Shown here one piece after another: positions 25,468-34,840 of a stretch of 64,000 nucleotides of DNA. Numbering within the stretch: position 1 is the stretch's first letter; the number at the start of each line of letters is the position of its first letter. Source of the DNA: an uncultured Bacilli bacterium (GTDB lineage Bacteria; Bacillota_I; Bacilli_A; RF39; UBA660); the NCBI GenBank assembly GCA_934096105.1, contig CAKOLH010000005.1, positions 1 to 64,000 of the forward strand, in the 5' to 3' direction. The notes beneath the pieces are model-generated. The model had not been told where the DNA came from and searched no databases. It was given only the letters and a program-made list of their open reading frames with translations. The translations under genes and the position numbers were made by a program.

Positions 25468-28400
25468 ATGAAGTTTTTTGATAATTTATTTGATGTTAAT
25501 AATAGAGATGAACAACTAGTTACTGGTTTAAATAAAGAACTTAATAGTGTTTATACTTATGACTATTTTAACAAATATAATAATAATATTTTACTTGTTA
25601 CTAATTCTTTATATGAGGCTAATGATTTATATAATAGATTATCTAATTATACTGATAGAGTATTATTTTTTCCTATGGATGACTTTATGACTAGTGAGGC
25701 TTCGATTATCAGTCCTGAACTTATGATTGAAAGATTAAATACTTTGAATAAACTTGTTAATAATGATAGGTATATTGTTGTAACTAATTTGATGGGCTTA
25801 CTTAGATATCTTCCTAATAGGTCTTTATATAAGGGTAAAATTATTAATTTGAACGTTAATGAAGATGTAAATAGGGAAGTGTTAATTAACAATTTAATTG
25901 ACTTAGGTTATGATAGAGTACCACTTGTTACTAAAACTGGTGAGGTGGCTATTAGAGGATATGTAATTGATATATTTCCTATGGAAACTGATAGTCCTAT
26001 TAGAATAGAGTTTTGGGGAGATACTATTGATAGTATTAAATATTTTGATTTGGATAGTCAGATTTCTAGTGATAGTATTAATACTATTTCTATATATCCT
26101 TTTACGGAATTTTTACTTGATAACAAGTTAGATGTTGACAGTAAAATGCGTAAGCAGAAATATTTATCACATTATTCTAAAGATATTCAAGGTATATGGA
26201 ATTATTTAGATAACTGTACTCTTATATATTATGATTATAACCAAATTATATCGGCTTATAGATTACTTAGAGAGAGTATTATTAATTATGATAAAGAAAT
26301 AAAAGATTCTATTAAAACTGATTATATGTTTGATATTTCTGATGTTAAATATAATAATATTATTTATATGTTAGAGTTTGATAATATTCTTGATTTAAAT
26401 ATTAAATGTAAAAATAATTATTTATCTAATAACATTGATAATTATCATGGTGATTTTGAAAAGATTAAAACAAGTCTTTTTAAATATATAACTGGTGGTA
26501 AGACTGTTATTATGTGTATCGATAATAAAGACGTTGCTAAGAGAGTTATCACTTATTTAGATATTATGGATGATGTTGTGCTAACTAGAGAGAATGAAAT
26601 TATTAAGAATAAGATTAATATTATTAATAAATATATTATAAGTGGATTTATATATGATAATTATGTTGTTATTTCTTCAAATGATTTATTTGGCAAGATA
26701 GAAGAAAAGAAGAAAGTTAAAAATAAGTATAAAGTTGGTACTAAGATTAGTAATATTAATAACTTAGAGAAGGGTGATTATATTGTTCATATTGATCATG
26801 GTATTGGACAATATGTTGAATTATGTACTTTATCTAAGAATGGTTTGAAAAAGGATTATATTAAACTTTTATATGCTGATGGTGATGTTTTATATTTACC
26901 AGTAGAAAAGATTGATAAAATTACTAAGTTTACTGGTAGAGAAGGGGCTATTGTAAGACTTGATAAGTTGGGTACTGATTCTTGGAATAAGAAGAAGGCT
27001 AGGGTTAGAAGTAAACTAGAGAATATAGCGGGTGATTTAATTAGAGTGTCTGCTGAAAGAGAAAATTCTAAAGGTTTTGCTTTTAGTCCTGATGATGAAG
27101 AACAAATATTATTTGAAAGTAAGTTTAAATATACTGCTACTGCTGATCAGGAAAGGGCTATAGGAATTATTAAACATGAAATGGAAAAGGATAAACCTAT
27201 GGATATGCTTTTATGTGGTGATGTTGGATATGGTAAAACAGAGGTAGCTTTTAGGGCAATATTTAAGGCTGTTAATGATGGTAAACAAGTTGCTTATTTA
27301 TGTCCTACAACTATTCTTTCTAGTCAGCAATATAATTCTGCATTAGACAGGTTTGCTGATTTTCCAATTAATATTGCATTACTTAATAGATTTACTTCTG
27401 TTAAAGAGCAAAATGCTATTTTTAAGAACTTAAAGGAAGGTAAAATTGATATTTTATTTGGTACACATAAACTTCTTAATGATAAAGTGGATTTTAAAGA
27501 CTTGGGATTACTTATTATTGATGAAGAACAGAGATTTGGTGTTGTACATAAAGAGAAAGTTAAGAAATATAAGAGTAGTATTGATGTTTTAACTCTTAGT
27601 GCTACTCCTATTCCTAGAACTCTTCAAATGTCTATGTCTGGTATTAGAGGACTTGCTCTTATTGAGACTCCTCCAGAGAAGCGAAGACCAATACAGACTT
27701 ATGTAATGCCTGAGAGTGTAAATATTATTAAAGATGCTATTTATAAAGAATTATCTAGAAATGGTCAAGTGTTTATGCTTTATAATAGTGTTGAAAAAAT
27801 AGATAGTAAACTTGAAGAGATACATAAATTGGTACCAGAGGCTAATATTAGATATGCTCATGGTAGAATGACTAAGGTTGAACTTGAGAATATTATGATT
27901 GACTTTACTAATCATAAGTTTGATATATTACTTTGTACAACAATTATTGAAACTGGTATTGATATTCCTAATGTTAATACTTTGATTGTTTTGGATGCTG
28001 ATAATTTTGGTTTATCACAGTTATATCAAATTAGAGGTAGAATTGGTCGTAGTGATAGAATTGGCTATGCTTATCTTATGTATAATGGTAAAAAAGAACT
28101 TAATGATTTAGCAGTTAAAAGACTTAATACTATAAAAGAGTTTACTGAACTTGGTAGTGGTTTTAAGATAGCTATGAGAGATTTATCTATTAGAGGAGCA
28201 GGAGATATTCTTGGTAGTGAACAATCTGGTTTTATTGATAGTATTGGTATTGATTTGTATTTGAAGATGTTAAAAGAAGAAGTAGATAAACTTAAAGGTA
28301 TTAAGATAGAAGGAGAAAAAGATGAAAGTTCTAAACCTCTTATTGAGGTTGAAACGCATATTTCTAATGAATATGCTCCTGATGATGAAATTAAACTTGA

Positions 28401-28785
28401 AGTTCATAAATTAATTAATAATATTAATTCTGAGGAAGACATTGATAATTTGTGTACAGTACTTAGAGATAGATTTGGTAAAGTTACTGATGAAATGATT
28501 ATTTATATGCATGAAGAATTGTTTGAGAAACAGGCTAAGTCTCTTAATATTAAGGAAACTAAGCAAACTAAGAATTATGTTGAGATAGTTCTTCCACAGT
28601 ATTTGTCTAAGCAAATTGATGGAGAAAAGTTATTTTTTACGGCATATGAGATATCTAAATATTTTAGATTTTCTTATAGTAATAATCAGATTCATATTTA
28701 CTTAGATACTATTAAGTTAGATAAACATTTTGTTTATTATTTGAATGATTTACTTAATATTATTATTAAAGATATTAAGAAATAA
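25468..28785 (+). CDS. mfd: Transcription-repair coupling factor Mfd
   Basis: Mfd (1105 aa) removes RNA polymerase stalled at DNA lesions and recruits UvrA. The UvrB-like N-terminal part is followed by the RNA-polymerase interaction domain (after G-D-Y-I-V-H-I-D-H-G-I-G, ~430-441), the translocase with Walker A G-D-V-G-Y-G-K-T (~585), D-E-E-Q-R-F-G-V (~685) and R-G-R-I-G-R-S (motif VI), then the TRCF C-terminal domain. GGAGG precedes the ATG. The pth-mfd-spoVT order is the Bacillus one. Confidence 0.97.
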   Translation: MKFFDNLFDVNNRDEQLVTGLNKELNSVYTYDYFNKYNNNILLVTNSLYEANDLYNRLSNYTDRVLFFPMDDFMTSEASIISPELMIERLNTLNKLVNNDRYIVVTNLMGLLRYLPNRSLYKGKIINLNVNEDVNREVLINNLIDLGYDRVPLVTKTGEVAIRGYVIDIFPMETDSPIRIEFWGDTIDSIKYFDLDSQISSDSINTISIYPFTEFLLDNKLDVDSKMRKQKYLSHYSKDIQGIWNYLDNCTLIYYDYNQIISAYRLLRESIINYDKEIKDSIKTDYMFDISDVKYNNIIYMLEFDNILDLNIKCKNNYLSNNIDNYHGDFEKIKTSLFKYITGGKTVIMCIDNKDVAKRVITYLDIMDDVVLTRENEIIKNKINIINKYIISGFIYDNYVVISSNDLFGKIEEKKKVKNKYKVGTKISNINNLEKGDYIVHIDHGIGQYVELCTLSKNGLKKDYIKLLYADGDVLYLPVEKIDKITKFTGREGAIVRLDKLGTDSWNKKKARVRSKLENIAGDLIRVSAERENSKGFAFSPDDEEQILFESKFKYTATADQERAIGIIKHEMEKDKPMDMLLCGDVGYGKTEVAFRAIFKAVNDGKQVAYLCPTTILSSQQYNSALDRFADFPINIALLNRFTSVKEQNAIFKNLKEGKIDILFGTHKLLNDKVDFKDLGLLIIDEEQRFGVVHKEKVKKYKSSIDVLTLSATPIPRTLQMSMSGIRGLALIETPPEKRRPIQTYVMPESVNIIKDAIYKELSRNGQVFMLYNSVEKIDSKLEEIHKLVPEANIRYAHGRMTKVELENIMIDFTNHKFDILLCTTIIETGIDIPNVNTLIVLDADNFGLSQLYQIRGRIGRSDRIGYAYLMYNGKKELNDLAVKRLNTIKEFTELGSGFKIAMRDLSIRGAGDILGSEQSGFIDSIGIDLYLKMLKEEVDKLKGIKIEGEKDESSKPLIEVETHISNEYAPDDEIKLEVHKLINNINSEEDIDNLCTVLRDRFGKVTDEMIIYMHEELFEKQAKSLNIKETKQTKNYVEIVLPQYLSKQIDGEKLFFTAYEISKYFRFSYSNNQIHIYLDTIKLDKHFVYYLNDLLNIIIKDIKK

Positions 28786-28868
28786 AGTTAAATATTTTAT
28801 TTCTTTTTGTTTACTTGTATAATTATTTATTTATTTGACAAAATATTAAAGAAGGTATAGGTGAATAT

Positions 28869-29399
28869 ATGAAAACAACTGGAGTTATAAGAAGAATTGA
28901 TGAACTTGGTAGAATTGTTATACCAAAAGAAATTAGAAAGAGTTTAAGAATTAAAAATGGTGAAAGTTTAGAAGTTTATTTGGATGGTGATAGTATTATA
29001 TTAAAGAAATTTTCACAAATTGAAAGTTTAGAGAGTATTTCTGTTGATTATGTAGAGGCATTTAATCAAATTATTAAACATAATATTATTGTTACTGATA
29101 GAGATAAAGTGGTTGCTGTTAGTGGCCCTTTGAAGAAGAAGTATTTGGGTAAAAATATTAATGAATTTACTGAACGTTCTATTGAAAGAAGGGATTCTTT
29201 TTCTGAAAAGCAAAAGAAGGAGTTTAAAATTATTGAAGATGAAGAAGATGTTGGTTATTATACTTTTGCTTCGATTGTTAATAATGGTGATGCTATTGGT
29301 AGTGTAATATTGATATCTTTAGATACTCCTTTGTCTGATACTGAAGATAAACTAGCTATTGTTTTATCTAATTTACTTAGTAAACAATTTATTGATTAA
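28869..29399 (+). CDS. spoVT: Stage V sporulation protein T
   Basis: SpoVT is a forespore regulator that modulates sigma-G genes (176 aa, B. subtilis 178). The N-terminal AbrB/swapped-hairpin DNA-binding domain is very clear: M-K-T-T-G-V-I-R-R-I-D-E-L-G-R-I-V-I-P-K (1-20), then E-I-R-K-S-L-R-I. The rest is a GAF-like domain (~55-175). Its full length separates it from the short AbrB. Position after mfd is as in Bacillus. Confidence 0.96.
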   Translation: MKTTGVIRRIDELGRIVIPKEIRKSLRIKNGESLEVYLDGDSIILKKFSQIESLESISVDYVEAFNQIIKHNIIVTDRDKVVAVSGPLKKKYLGKNINEFTERSIERRDSFSEKQKKEFKIIEDEEDVGYYTFASIVNNGDAIGSVILISLDTPLSDTEDKLAIVLSNLLSKQFID

Positions 29400-29411
29400 T
29401 TTATTTATGTT

Positions 29412-29502
29412 CACTAGTAAGCCTTATGTATAAGTCTTACTAGTGTTATTTTTAGCCTGTAGTCTAAAAATAATGTACCAACCGTACATATTATATATAA
29501 GC
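29412..29502 (-). repeat. Paired-hairpin intergenic element, copy E (reverse orientation)
   Basis: Read on the minus strand: GCTTATATATAAT, hairpin 1 (29474-29488, TGTAC-GGTTG-GTACA), hairpin 2 (29446-29473, TTATTTTTAG/CTAAAAATAA) and hairpin 3 (29412-29445, CACTAGTAAG/CTTACTAGTG), then AACATAAA. All three stems are perfect. It is the only minus-strand copy and lies head-to-head with copy F. Confidence 0.8.
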
Positions 29503-29534
29503 AGGTTATATATATTAAGAAATTAATTTTAGTA

Positions 29535-29612
29535 GTTATATAATATGAAATGCTTTAATACTGAGACTTTAGGCTCAGTATTGCTTAGAGAGACCTTATG
29601 CTCTCTAAGAAA
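29535..29612 (+). repeat. Paired-hairpin intergenic element, copy F
   Basis: Hairpins 29557-29582 (AATACTGAG/CTCAGTATT) and 29584-29609 (CTTAGAGAG/CTCTCTAAG), separated by 1 nt. TATAAT lies at 29539-29544. There is no GGCTG hairpin. It ends 20 bp before the T-box promoter. Confidence 0.72.
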
Positions 29613-29629
29613 AAAATAATAAATAATAC

Positions 29630-29658
29630 TTGAAAATATATCTATTGTATGATAAAAT
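29630..29658 (+). promoter_or_regulatory. Promoter of the T-box transcript
   Basis: TTGAAA (29630-29635), a 17-bp spacer and TAAAAT (29653-29658). Confidence 0.6.
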
Positions 29659-29667
29659 ACTTTGTGT

Positions 29668-29876
29668 AAAGCGAAGAAGGAAAGAGTATTAGTAATATTT
29701 ATAGAGAGTCTATGTTTGGTGGAAATAGATAAGAAAAGCTATTATAAATGGTTCTGGAGCAGTTATATCTAATAGGTATAAACGGTTGTTACGTTATAAC
29801 TTAATGAGTGTATATATTATAAAATAAGGTGGTACCGCGGAATATTTTTCGTCCTTTGGTTAGCCTTATTTTTTTA
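29668..29876 (+). promoter_or_regulatory. T-box riboswitch, Met specifier, upstream of dut-metG
   Basis: Signature elements in order: AGAGAGTC (29702-29709), a GGTGGAAA segment in stem I (from 29718), the specifier loop with ATG (29748-29750), and the T-box GGTGGTACCGCG (29829-29840). The 3' part can pair AAAATAAGG (29821-29829) with CCTTATTTT (from 29863) as a terminator with a T-run. Uncharged tRNA-Met would stabilise the antiterminator and switch on the downstream genes. The ATG specifier agrees with metG in the operon. Confidence 0.9.
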
Positions 29877-29893
29877 TTTTATGGAGGTATGTA

Positions 29894-30379
29894 ATGAGAA
29901 AATTTGAAAAAATAAATAAAGATAATTTTTTGAATAGTGTTCCTAATGGTAATTATGAAGATATTATATTACCAAAGAGAAGTACTAAAAATAGTGCTGG
30001 GTATGACTTTTATTCTCTATATGATATAACTATTAAACCTAATGAAAGGGTAGTTATTCCAACTGGTATTAAGGTTTGTATGAATGAACAAGAATTTTTA
30101 GGAATATATATTCGTAGTAGTTTAGGTTTTAAATATAATATTCGGATGTGTAATCAGGTTGGTATAATCGATGCTGATTATTATAATAATAAAGATAATG
30201 AAGGACATATTTTTGTATGTTTACAAAATGAAAGTGATAAAGAAGTGGTAATTAAAAAAGGTGATAGATTTGTACAGGGTATATTTATGCCATATTTAAT
30301 TACTGATGATGATGATGCTACTGATACGAGAAATGGTGGTATTGGTAGTACAAATGAAGGAGAAGATAATAATGAATAA
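29894..30379 (+). CDS. dut: dUTP diphosphatase (trimeric dUTPase)
   Basis: dUTPase (161 aa) hydrolyses dUTP to dUMP and PPi, keeping uracil out of DNA. All five motifs are visible: A-G-Y-D-F-Y-S (1), I-R-S-S-L-G (2), G-I-I-D-A-D-Y (3), K-K-G-D-R-F-V-Q-G (4) and R-N-G-G-I-G-S-T-N (5, a variant of R-G-x-G-G-F-G-S-T-G). It is the first gene behind the Met T-box and its end overlaps the metG start by 8 bp, so a nucleotide-pool gene is under methionyl-tRNA control. The 3' end is acidic. Confidence 0.92.
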   Translation: MRKFEKINKDNFLNSVPNGNYEDIILPKRSTKNSAGYDFYSLYDITIKPNERVVIPTGIKVCMNEQEFLGIYIRSSLGFKYNIRMCNQVGIIDADYYNNKDNEGHIFVCLQNESDKEVVIKKGDRFVQGIFMPYLITDDDDATDTRNGGIGSTNEGEDNNE

Positions 30380-31907
30380 TGATAAAAAATTTTATATAAC
30401 AACTCCTATATATTATCCAAGTGCTAATTTTCATATAGGACATTGTTATACTACTATAGTAGCGGATGCTATTGCAAGATATAAAAGGCTTACTGGTTAT
30501 GATGTATTTTATTTAACTGGTACTGATGAACATGGAGAAAAAATACAAAAAAGAGCAAATGATGCTGGTGTTACTCCAAAAGAATATGTTGATAAAATTG
30601 TTGCTAATGCTAAGGATTTATGGAAAAGTCTAGATATTAGTTATGATAAGTTTATTAGAACTACTGATGAGGAACATGTTAAGTGTGTACAAAAAATATT
30701 TGAAAGGCTATATAAACAAGGTGATATTTATAAAGGGGAATATAAGGGATTATATTGTACTCCTTGTGAATCATTTTGGACTGAAACACAATTAATTAAT
30801 GGTAAATGCCCTGATTGCGGTAGAGATGTACATGAGGTATCTGAAGAAGCTTATTTCTTTAAATTATCTAAATATCAGGATAGACTTGTTAAGTATTATG
30901 AAGAAAATCCTGACTTTATTGAACCAGAATCTAGAAAGAATGAAATGATTAATAATTTTATTAAACCTGGACTAGCTGATTTATGTGTATCTAGAACTAG
31001 TTTTGATTGGGGTATTCCTGTTACGTTTGATGATAAGCACGTTGTTTATGTTTGGTTAGATGCTTTAACTAACTATATATCTGCTTTAGGATATTTAAGT
31101 GATGATGATAGTTTATTTAAAAAATATTGGCCTTGTGATTTACATATTGTTGGTAAAGAAATTATAAGATTTCATACTATTGTATGGCCGATTATGTTAA
31201 TGGCTCTTGATTTGCCACTACCTAAGAAGGTATTTGGCCACGGATGGCTTGTTATCGATGGTGGTAAGATCTCTAAAAGTCTTGGAAATTATAAAGATCC
31301 TAGAGAATATATTGATACTTATGGAGTAGATGCTGTTAGGTATTTTGCTTTGAGAGAGGTTCCTTTTGGTAGTGATGGATCTTTTTCTGAAGAAGCTTTA
31401 ATTAATAGAACTAATGGTGATTTAGCTAATATTTTAGGTAATTTAGTTAATAGAACTATTGGTATGATAAATAAATACTTTGATGGAGAAGTTTCTAATA
31501 AGGGTGTATCTGAAGAAATTGATAATAATTTAATTAAAGAAGCTGAAAGTTTATATATAAAAGTAGAAAATTATATGAATAAACTTGAAGTACCTAAAGC
31601 ACTTGATTCTATATTTGATTTATTTAGATCATTAAATAAGTATATTGATGAAACTACTCCTTGGATACTTGCTAAAGATGATAGTAAGAAAGATAGACTT
31701 GCTACGGTACTTTATAATTTAATTGAAGGTATTAGAATCGGTACTGTATTACTTAGAGCATTTATACCTGAAACAACAGAAAAAATATTTAAACAAATTA
31801 ATACTGATAATATTTCTTATGATAGTGTAAAAGAGTTTGGTGGATATAAGAGTGGTACTAAAGTTGGTACTCCTGAAGTATTATTCCAAAGAATTGAAAC
31901 TAAGTAA
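30372..31907 (+). CDS. metG: Methionyl-tRNA synthetase
   Basis: MetRS (511 aa) charges tRNA-Met. The class I signature is H-I-G-H (~19-22) in N-F-H-I-G-H, and the K-I-S-K-S loop is near residue 300. A zinc knuckle of the C-x2-C ... C-x2-C type (C-T-P-C ... C-P-D-C, ~128-147) is present. It lacks the C-terminal EMAP-II-like tRNA-binding domain of the ~660-aa Bacillus enzyme. The ATG at 30372 is chosen because it gives the normal N-terminus; in-frame codons upstream overlap dut. Expression is driven by the T-box. Confidence 0.96.
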   Translation: MNNDKKFYITTPIYYPSANFHIGHCYTTIVADAIARYKRLTGYDVFYLTGTDEHGEKIQKRANDAGVTPKEYVDKIVANAKDLWKSLDISYDKFIRTTDEEHVKCVQKIFERLYKQGDIYKGEYKGLYCTPCESFWTETQLINGKCPDCGRDVHEVSEEAYFFKLSKYQDRLVKYYEENPDFIEPESRKNEMINNFIKPGLADLCVSRTSFDWGIPVTFDDKHVVYVWLDALTNYISALGYLSDDDSLFKKYWPCDLHIVGKEIIRFHTIVWPIMLMALDLPLPKKVFGHGWLVIDGGKISKSLGNYKDPREYIDTYGVDAVRYFALREVPFGSDGSFSEEALINRTNGDLANILGNLVNRTIGMINKYFDGEVSNKGVSEEIDNNLIKEAESLYIKVENYMNKLEVPKALDSIFDLFRSLNKYIDETTPWILAKDDSKKDRLATVLYNLIEGIRIGTVLLRAFIPETTEKIFKQINTDNISYDSVKEFGGYKSGTKVGTPEVLFQRIETK

Positions 31908-31910
31908 TTA

Positions 31911-31934
31911 GAGGACTTTAATGGTCCTCTTTTT
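31911..31934 (+). terminator. metG terminator
   Basis: Stem GAGGAC/GTCCTC with loop TTTAATG, followed by a T-run. Confidence 0.85.
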
Positions 31935-32034
31935 ACATTTTGTTAGTGTAAAATAATAGAAAATGTGTTTACTAATTTATTAAAGTATGATATATTCTTA
32001 GTGTAGTACCTGCAGTGGAAAAGGAGAAAAAGGT

Positions 32035-32196
32035 ATGCTTAACACTAGAAAATGGAACCTTATTTTTAAGATATCTTGTGGTATTTTAGCTGGTGTGTTG
32101 GTTTCTTTTGTTGTTGTAGGTAGTAATATTCTTGATTTATTATACTTAGGTATAATAGTTGTGCTATTTTTTAAATATGTAGCTAATAAAAAGTAA
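32035..32196 (+). CDS. Small membrane protein, 53 aa
   Basis: A small gene with GGAG just upstream (32022-32025) and its own leader region. The product has two hydrophobic segments (~9-28 and ~31-48) and ends in N-K-K. I do not recognise the family. It lies alone between the metG terminator and tatD, 48 bp before tatD. Good ribosome binding and the clean hydrophobic pattern support it as real. Confidence 0.6.
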   Translation: MLNTRKWNLIFKISCGILAGVLVSFVVVGSNILDLLYLGIIVVLFFKYVANKK

Positions 32197-32243
32197 AATA
32201 ATTATACTATATTAGTATGATTTTTTTATTGGAGGTGTTTTTA

Positions 32244-32999
32244 ATGTATATTGATACGCATTGTCATGTGCTTAGTGAATACTATGATAATATTGAAAAA
32301 ATTGTTAGAAAATGCAAAGAAAATAATGTTACTAAGATTATAGTTAGTGGCTGTGATATGAAATCTAATATAGAGGTTTTGAAACTGGTTAATAAGTATG
32401 ATATTATTTATGGTACTATTGGATTTCATCCTACGGAATTGGATGGCTTTAAAGAAGATTATTTTGATTTTTTAATAGATAATATTAATAATAATAAAAT
32501 TGTTGGTATAGGTGAAATTGGACTTGATTATCATTATGAAGATACTGATAAAGAAATGCAAAGAATAGTTTTTAATAGACAACTTGAAATTGCTGAAAAA
32601 TTTAATAAACCAGTTGTTGTTCACAGTAGAGATTCTATTGGGGAAACATATAATATATTAAGTAAATATAATTTAAGAGGCAGTATACATTGTTTTAGTG
32701 GTTCATTAGAAATGGCTAAATTATTTACTAAATTAGGATATAAGTTGGGAGTTGGAGGTATAATTACTTTTAAAAATGCTAAAAATATTAAAGAAGTAGT
32801 AAAAAATATAGATTTATCATATATTTTATTAGAAACTGATAGTCCATATCTTAGTCCTGAACCTTATCGAGGTAGTAAAAATGATCCTTCTAATATACCA
32901 GTTATTGCTGAATGTATTGCTAGTATTAAAGGTGTAACAAATGCAGATGTTGCAAGGGTTACGACCGCTACTGCAGAGGGGGTATTTGACTTTTTATAA
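32244..32999 (+). CDS. tatD: TatD family metal-dependent hydrolase
   Basis: A TatD-type DNase (251 aa), TIM-barrel amidohydrolase fold. Metal ligands are visible: D-T-H-C-H (~4-8), G-E-I-G-L-D-Y (~91-97), V-V-H-S-R-D (~129-134), H-C-F-S-G (~155-159) and E-T-D-S-P-Y-L (~203-209). GGAGG is 9 nt before the ATG at 32244. It lies after metG as in Bacillus (metS-tatD-yabE). Confidence 0.95.
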   Translation: MYIDTHCHVLSEYYDNIEKIVRKCKENNVTKIIVSGCDMKSNIEVLKLVNKYDIIYGTIGFHPTELDGFKEDYFDFLIDNINNNKIVGIGEIGLDYHYEDTDKEMQRIVFNRQLEIAEKFNKPVVVHSRDSIGETYNILSKYNLRGSIHCFSGSLEMAKLFTKLGYKLGVGGIITFKNAKNIKEVVKNIDLSYILLETDSPYLSPEPYRGSKNDPSNIPVIAECIASIKGVTNADVARVTTATAEGVFDFL

Positions 33000-33051
33000 A
33001 AAAGATGTTACAATTAATATGCTTTAAAATATTAATGAGGTGAGACATAAT

Positions 33052-33804
33052 ATGAAAAAAGTAGCTGCGAAAATAATAACTATTTCTTCACAGTTATTAG
33101 TGGCTAGTGTATTTTTATTCTTACTATTTTCTAGTGAAACTGGAAATGGTAATGATAAAAGTGTGGTAGTAAACAATAGTAATTTTAATAAAATGGCAGA
33201 TAAAACTTTGTTTCTTTTTAATAGCTTAGAAAATAAAAAAGAAGAAACTGATTCTAGTGTTGTTGTTGAGCTTACTTCTGCTGATGTAGTAGAGGAACCT
33301 AAAGTAGAAGAGAATATTAAACAAGAAACAGTTAAAGAAGAAGTTAGAGAAGAAACTCCTAAAGAAGAAGAAACTAAAGTAACTCCTTTAGAACCGGATT
33401 TTAGTGATAGAACAGCATTAGAGACATTTGTTGGTAGTTTGACAGGATATGGACCTGACTGCTATGGATGCGGCGGTAGAACTAGTACTGGTTATGACTT
33501 AAGAGAAAATATATATTATGACGATGCTGAATATGGTACTATTAGAATTGTTGCTGCTGATAAATATTTTCCTTTTTACTCTATAATTAGAATAAGTAAT
33601 GTTCCGGGAATGGAACCATTTATTGCTATAGTACTTGATAGAGGCGGGGATGTTGGCTGGTATAGAAATTCTGTAAGTGGTGAAATAATGTTTGATAGTC
33701 AAAAAGGTACTCTATTTGACCTAGCATTCACTACTGAAAAAGATCCTAATATATTAGGTAAAACAAATAATGTTAAATTTGAAGTTTTAAGAAGTGGTAG
33801 ATAA
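33052..33804 (+). CDS. Membrane-anchored 3D-domain protein (YabE-like)
   Basis: A 250-aa exported protein: an N-terminal membrane anchor (~8-28), a Glu/Lys/Val-rich linker (~60-120), then a 3D (three-aspartate) domain with I-V-A-A-D, I-V-L-D-R-G-G-D-V-G and I-M-F-D, the fold of MltA-like and YabE/YocH cell-wall hydrolases. The B. subtilis neighbour YabE also follows tatD but has G5 and DUF348 domains, which are absent here. A pair of Cys (C-Y-G-C-G-G) before the domain is unusual. GAGGTGAG supports the ATG at 33052 over a GTG at 33040. Confidence 0.88.
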   Translation: MKKVAAKIITISSQLLVASVFLFLLFSSETGNGNDKSVVVNNSNFNKMADKTLFLFNSLENKKEETDSSVVVELTSADVVEEPKVEENIKQETVKEEVREETPKEEETKVTPLEPDFSDRTALETFVGSLTGYGPDCYGCGGRTSTGYDLRENIYYDDAEYGTIRIVAADKYFPFYSIIRISNVPGMEPFIAIVLDRGGDVGWYRNSVSGEIMFDSQKGTLFDLAFTTEKDPNILGKTNNVKFEVLRSGR

Positions 33805-33817
33805 CACTTCTTTTTTT
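33791..33817 (+). terminator. Terminator after the 3D-domain gene
   Basis: Stem GAAGTG/CACTTC followed by seven T. It overlaps the last codons of the gene. Confidence 0.85.
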
Positions 33818-33866
33818 CGACATTTTTTTAATTTTTTGTATCATATAATTATATAGAGGTAATGAT

Positions 33867-34793
33867 ATGAAAAAGATAATATTATTTACGGTTATAATTA
33901 TATTTATTCCATTTGTTATAGTAAGCTTTTTTAAAATCGATAAAAAGGAAGAAATAAAACTTAATTATGAGTCTAATACTATTATTAGAATCAAAAGACT
34001 AAGCAGTGGTGAAATTGAATACTTGCCCTTTGAAGAATATATAGTTGGTGTACTTGCTGGTGAAATGCCTATTTATTTTGAAAAAGAGGCATTTAAGGCT
34101 CAAGCAGTGGCTGCGCGAAGTTATGCTTTAAAAAAAATAGAGTATAATAAAGATAATGAGTATGATGTTGTTGATTCAGTTCTTAACCAAGTATATTTAG
34201 ATAATTATTATTTAAAAGAGGCTTGGGGTAATAAGTATGTTGATAACATTAATAAATTAAGGGAAGCAGTTAATGATACTTCTTTGGAATATTTAGATTA
34301 TAATGGTGAAGTTATTGATGCATTGTTTTTTTCTACAAGTAATGGATATACTGAAAATGCTTCTTTGGTATTTAATATTGATTTACCTTATTTACAGAGT
34401 GTTACATCTATGTGGGATAGTTCCACTAGTAGTGCTTTTAAGAGTACTAAAAAAATTTCTAGTAGTGATTTTTATTCTTCTTTAGGATTAGAAAAATCTA
34501 ATACATTAAACTTTAAAGTTTTAAAAAGAAGTAGTACTAATAGAATATTAAATCTTAGTATTAATGGCAAAGAATTTACCGGCAGAGAATTATATGATAA
34601 ACTTGGTTTAAAATCTACTGATTTTTCTTTGAAACAAGATGGAGATAATATTGTTATTGATACTGTAGGCTATGGTCATGGTGTTGGGATGAGTCAGTAT
34701 GGTGCTGAAGGCATGGCACTTGAAGGTTATTCTTATAAAGATATTCTTTCTCATTACTATGTTGGTACTTCAATTAAAAAATTATTAAATTAA
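33867..34793 (+). CDS. spoIID: Stage II sporulation protein D (lytic transglycosylase)
   Basis: SpoIID (308 aa) cleaves glycan strands in the septal and engulfing membrane space, driving engulfment together with SpoIIP and SpoIIM. After an N-terminal membrane anchor (~4-22) comes the SpoIID/LytB domain with V-L-A-G-E-M-P (catalytic Glu, ~66-72), A-Q-A-V-A-A-R-S-Y-A (~83-92) and the terminal G-Y-G-H-G-V-G-M-S-Q-Y-G-A. The CATATAAT upstream resembles a sigma-E -10 element, but this is weak evidence. Confidence 0.95.
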   Translation: MKKIILFTVIIIFIPFVIVSFFKIDKKEEIKLNYESNTIIRIKRLSSGEIEYLPFEEYIVGVLAGEMPIYFEKEAFKAQAVAARSYALKKIEYNKDNEYDVVDSVLNQVYLDNYYLKEAWGNKYVDNINKLREAVNDTSLEYLDYNGEVIDALFFSTSNGYTENASLVFNIDLPYLQSVTSMWDSSTSSAFKSTKKISSSDFYSSLGLEKSNTLNFKVLKRSSTNRILNLSINGKEFTGRELYDKLGLKSTDFSLKQDGDNIVIDTVGYGHGVGMSQYGAEGMALEGYSYKDILSHYYVGTSIKKLLN

Positions 34794-34840
34794 TGTATAT
34801 ATTTTTTAATTTAGGAAACAATTATAGTAGAGGTGAGAAT

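Noticed and set aside
30306..30371. Longer N-terminus for MetRS
   Set aside because: The extra 22 codons overlap dut and give a Met/Leu/Val-rich stretch unlike MetRS; the ATG at 30372 gives the normal start.
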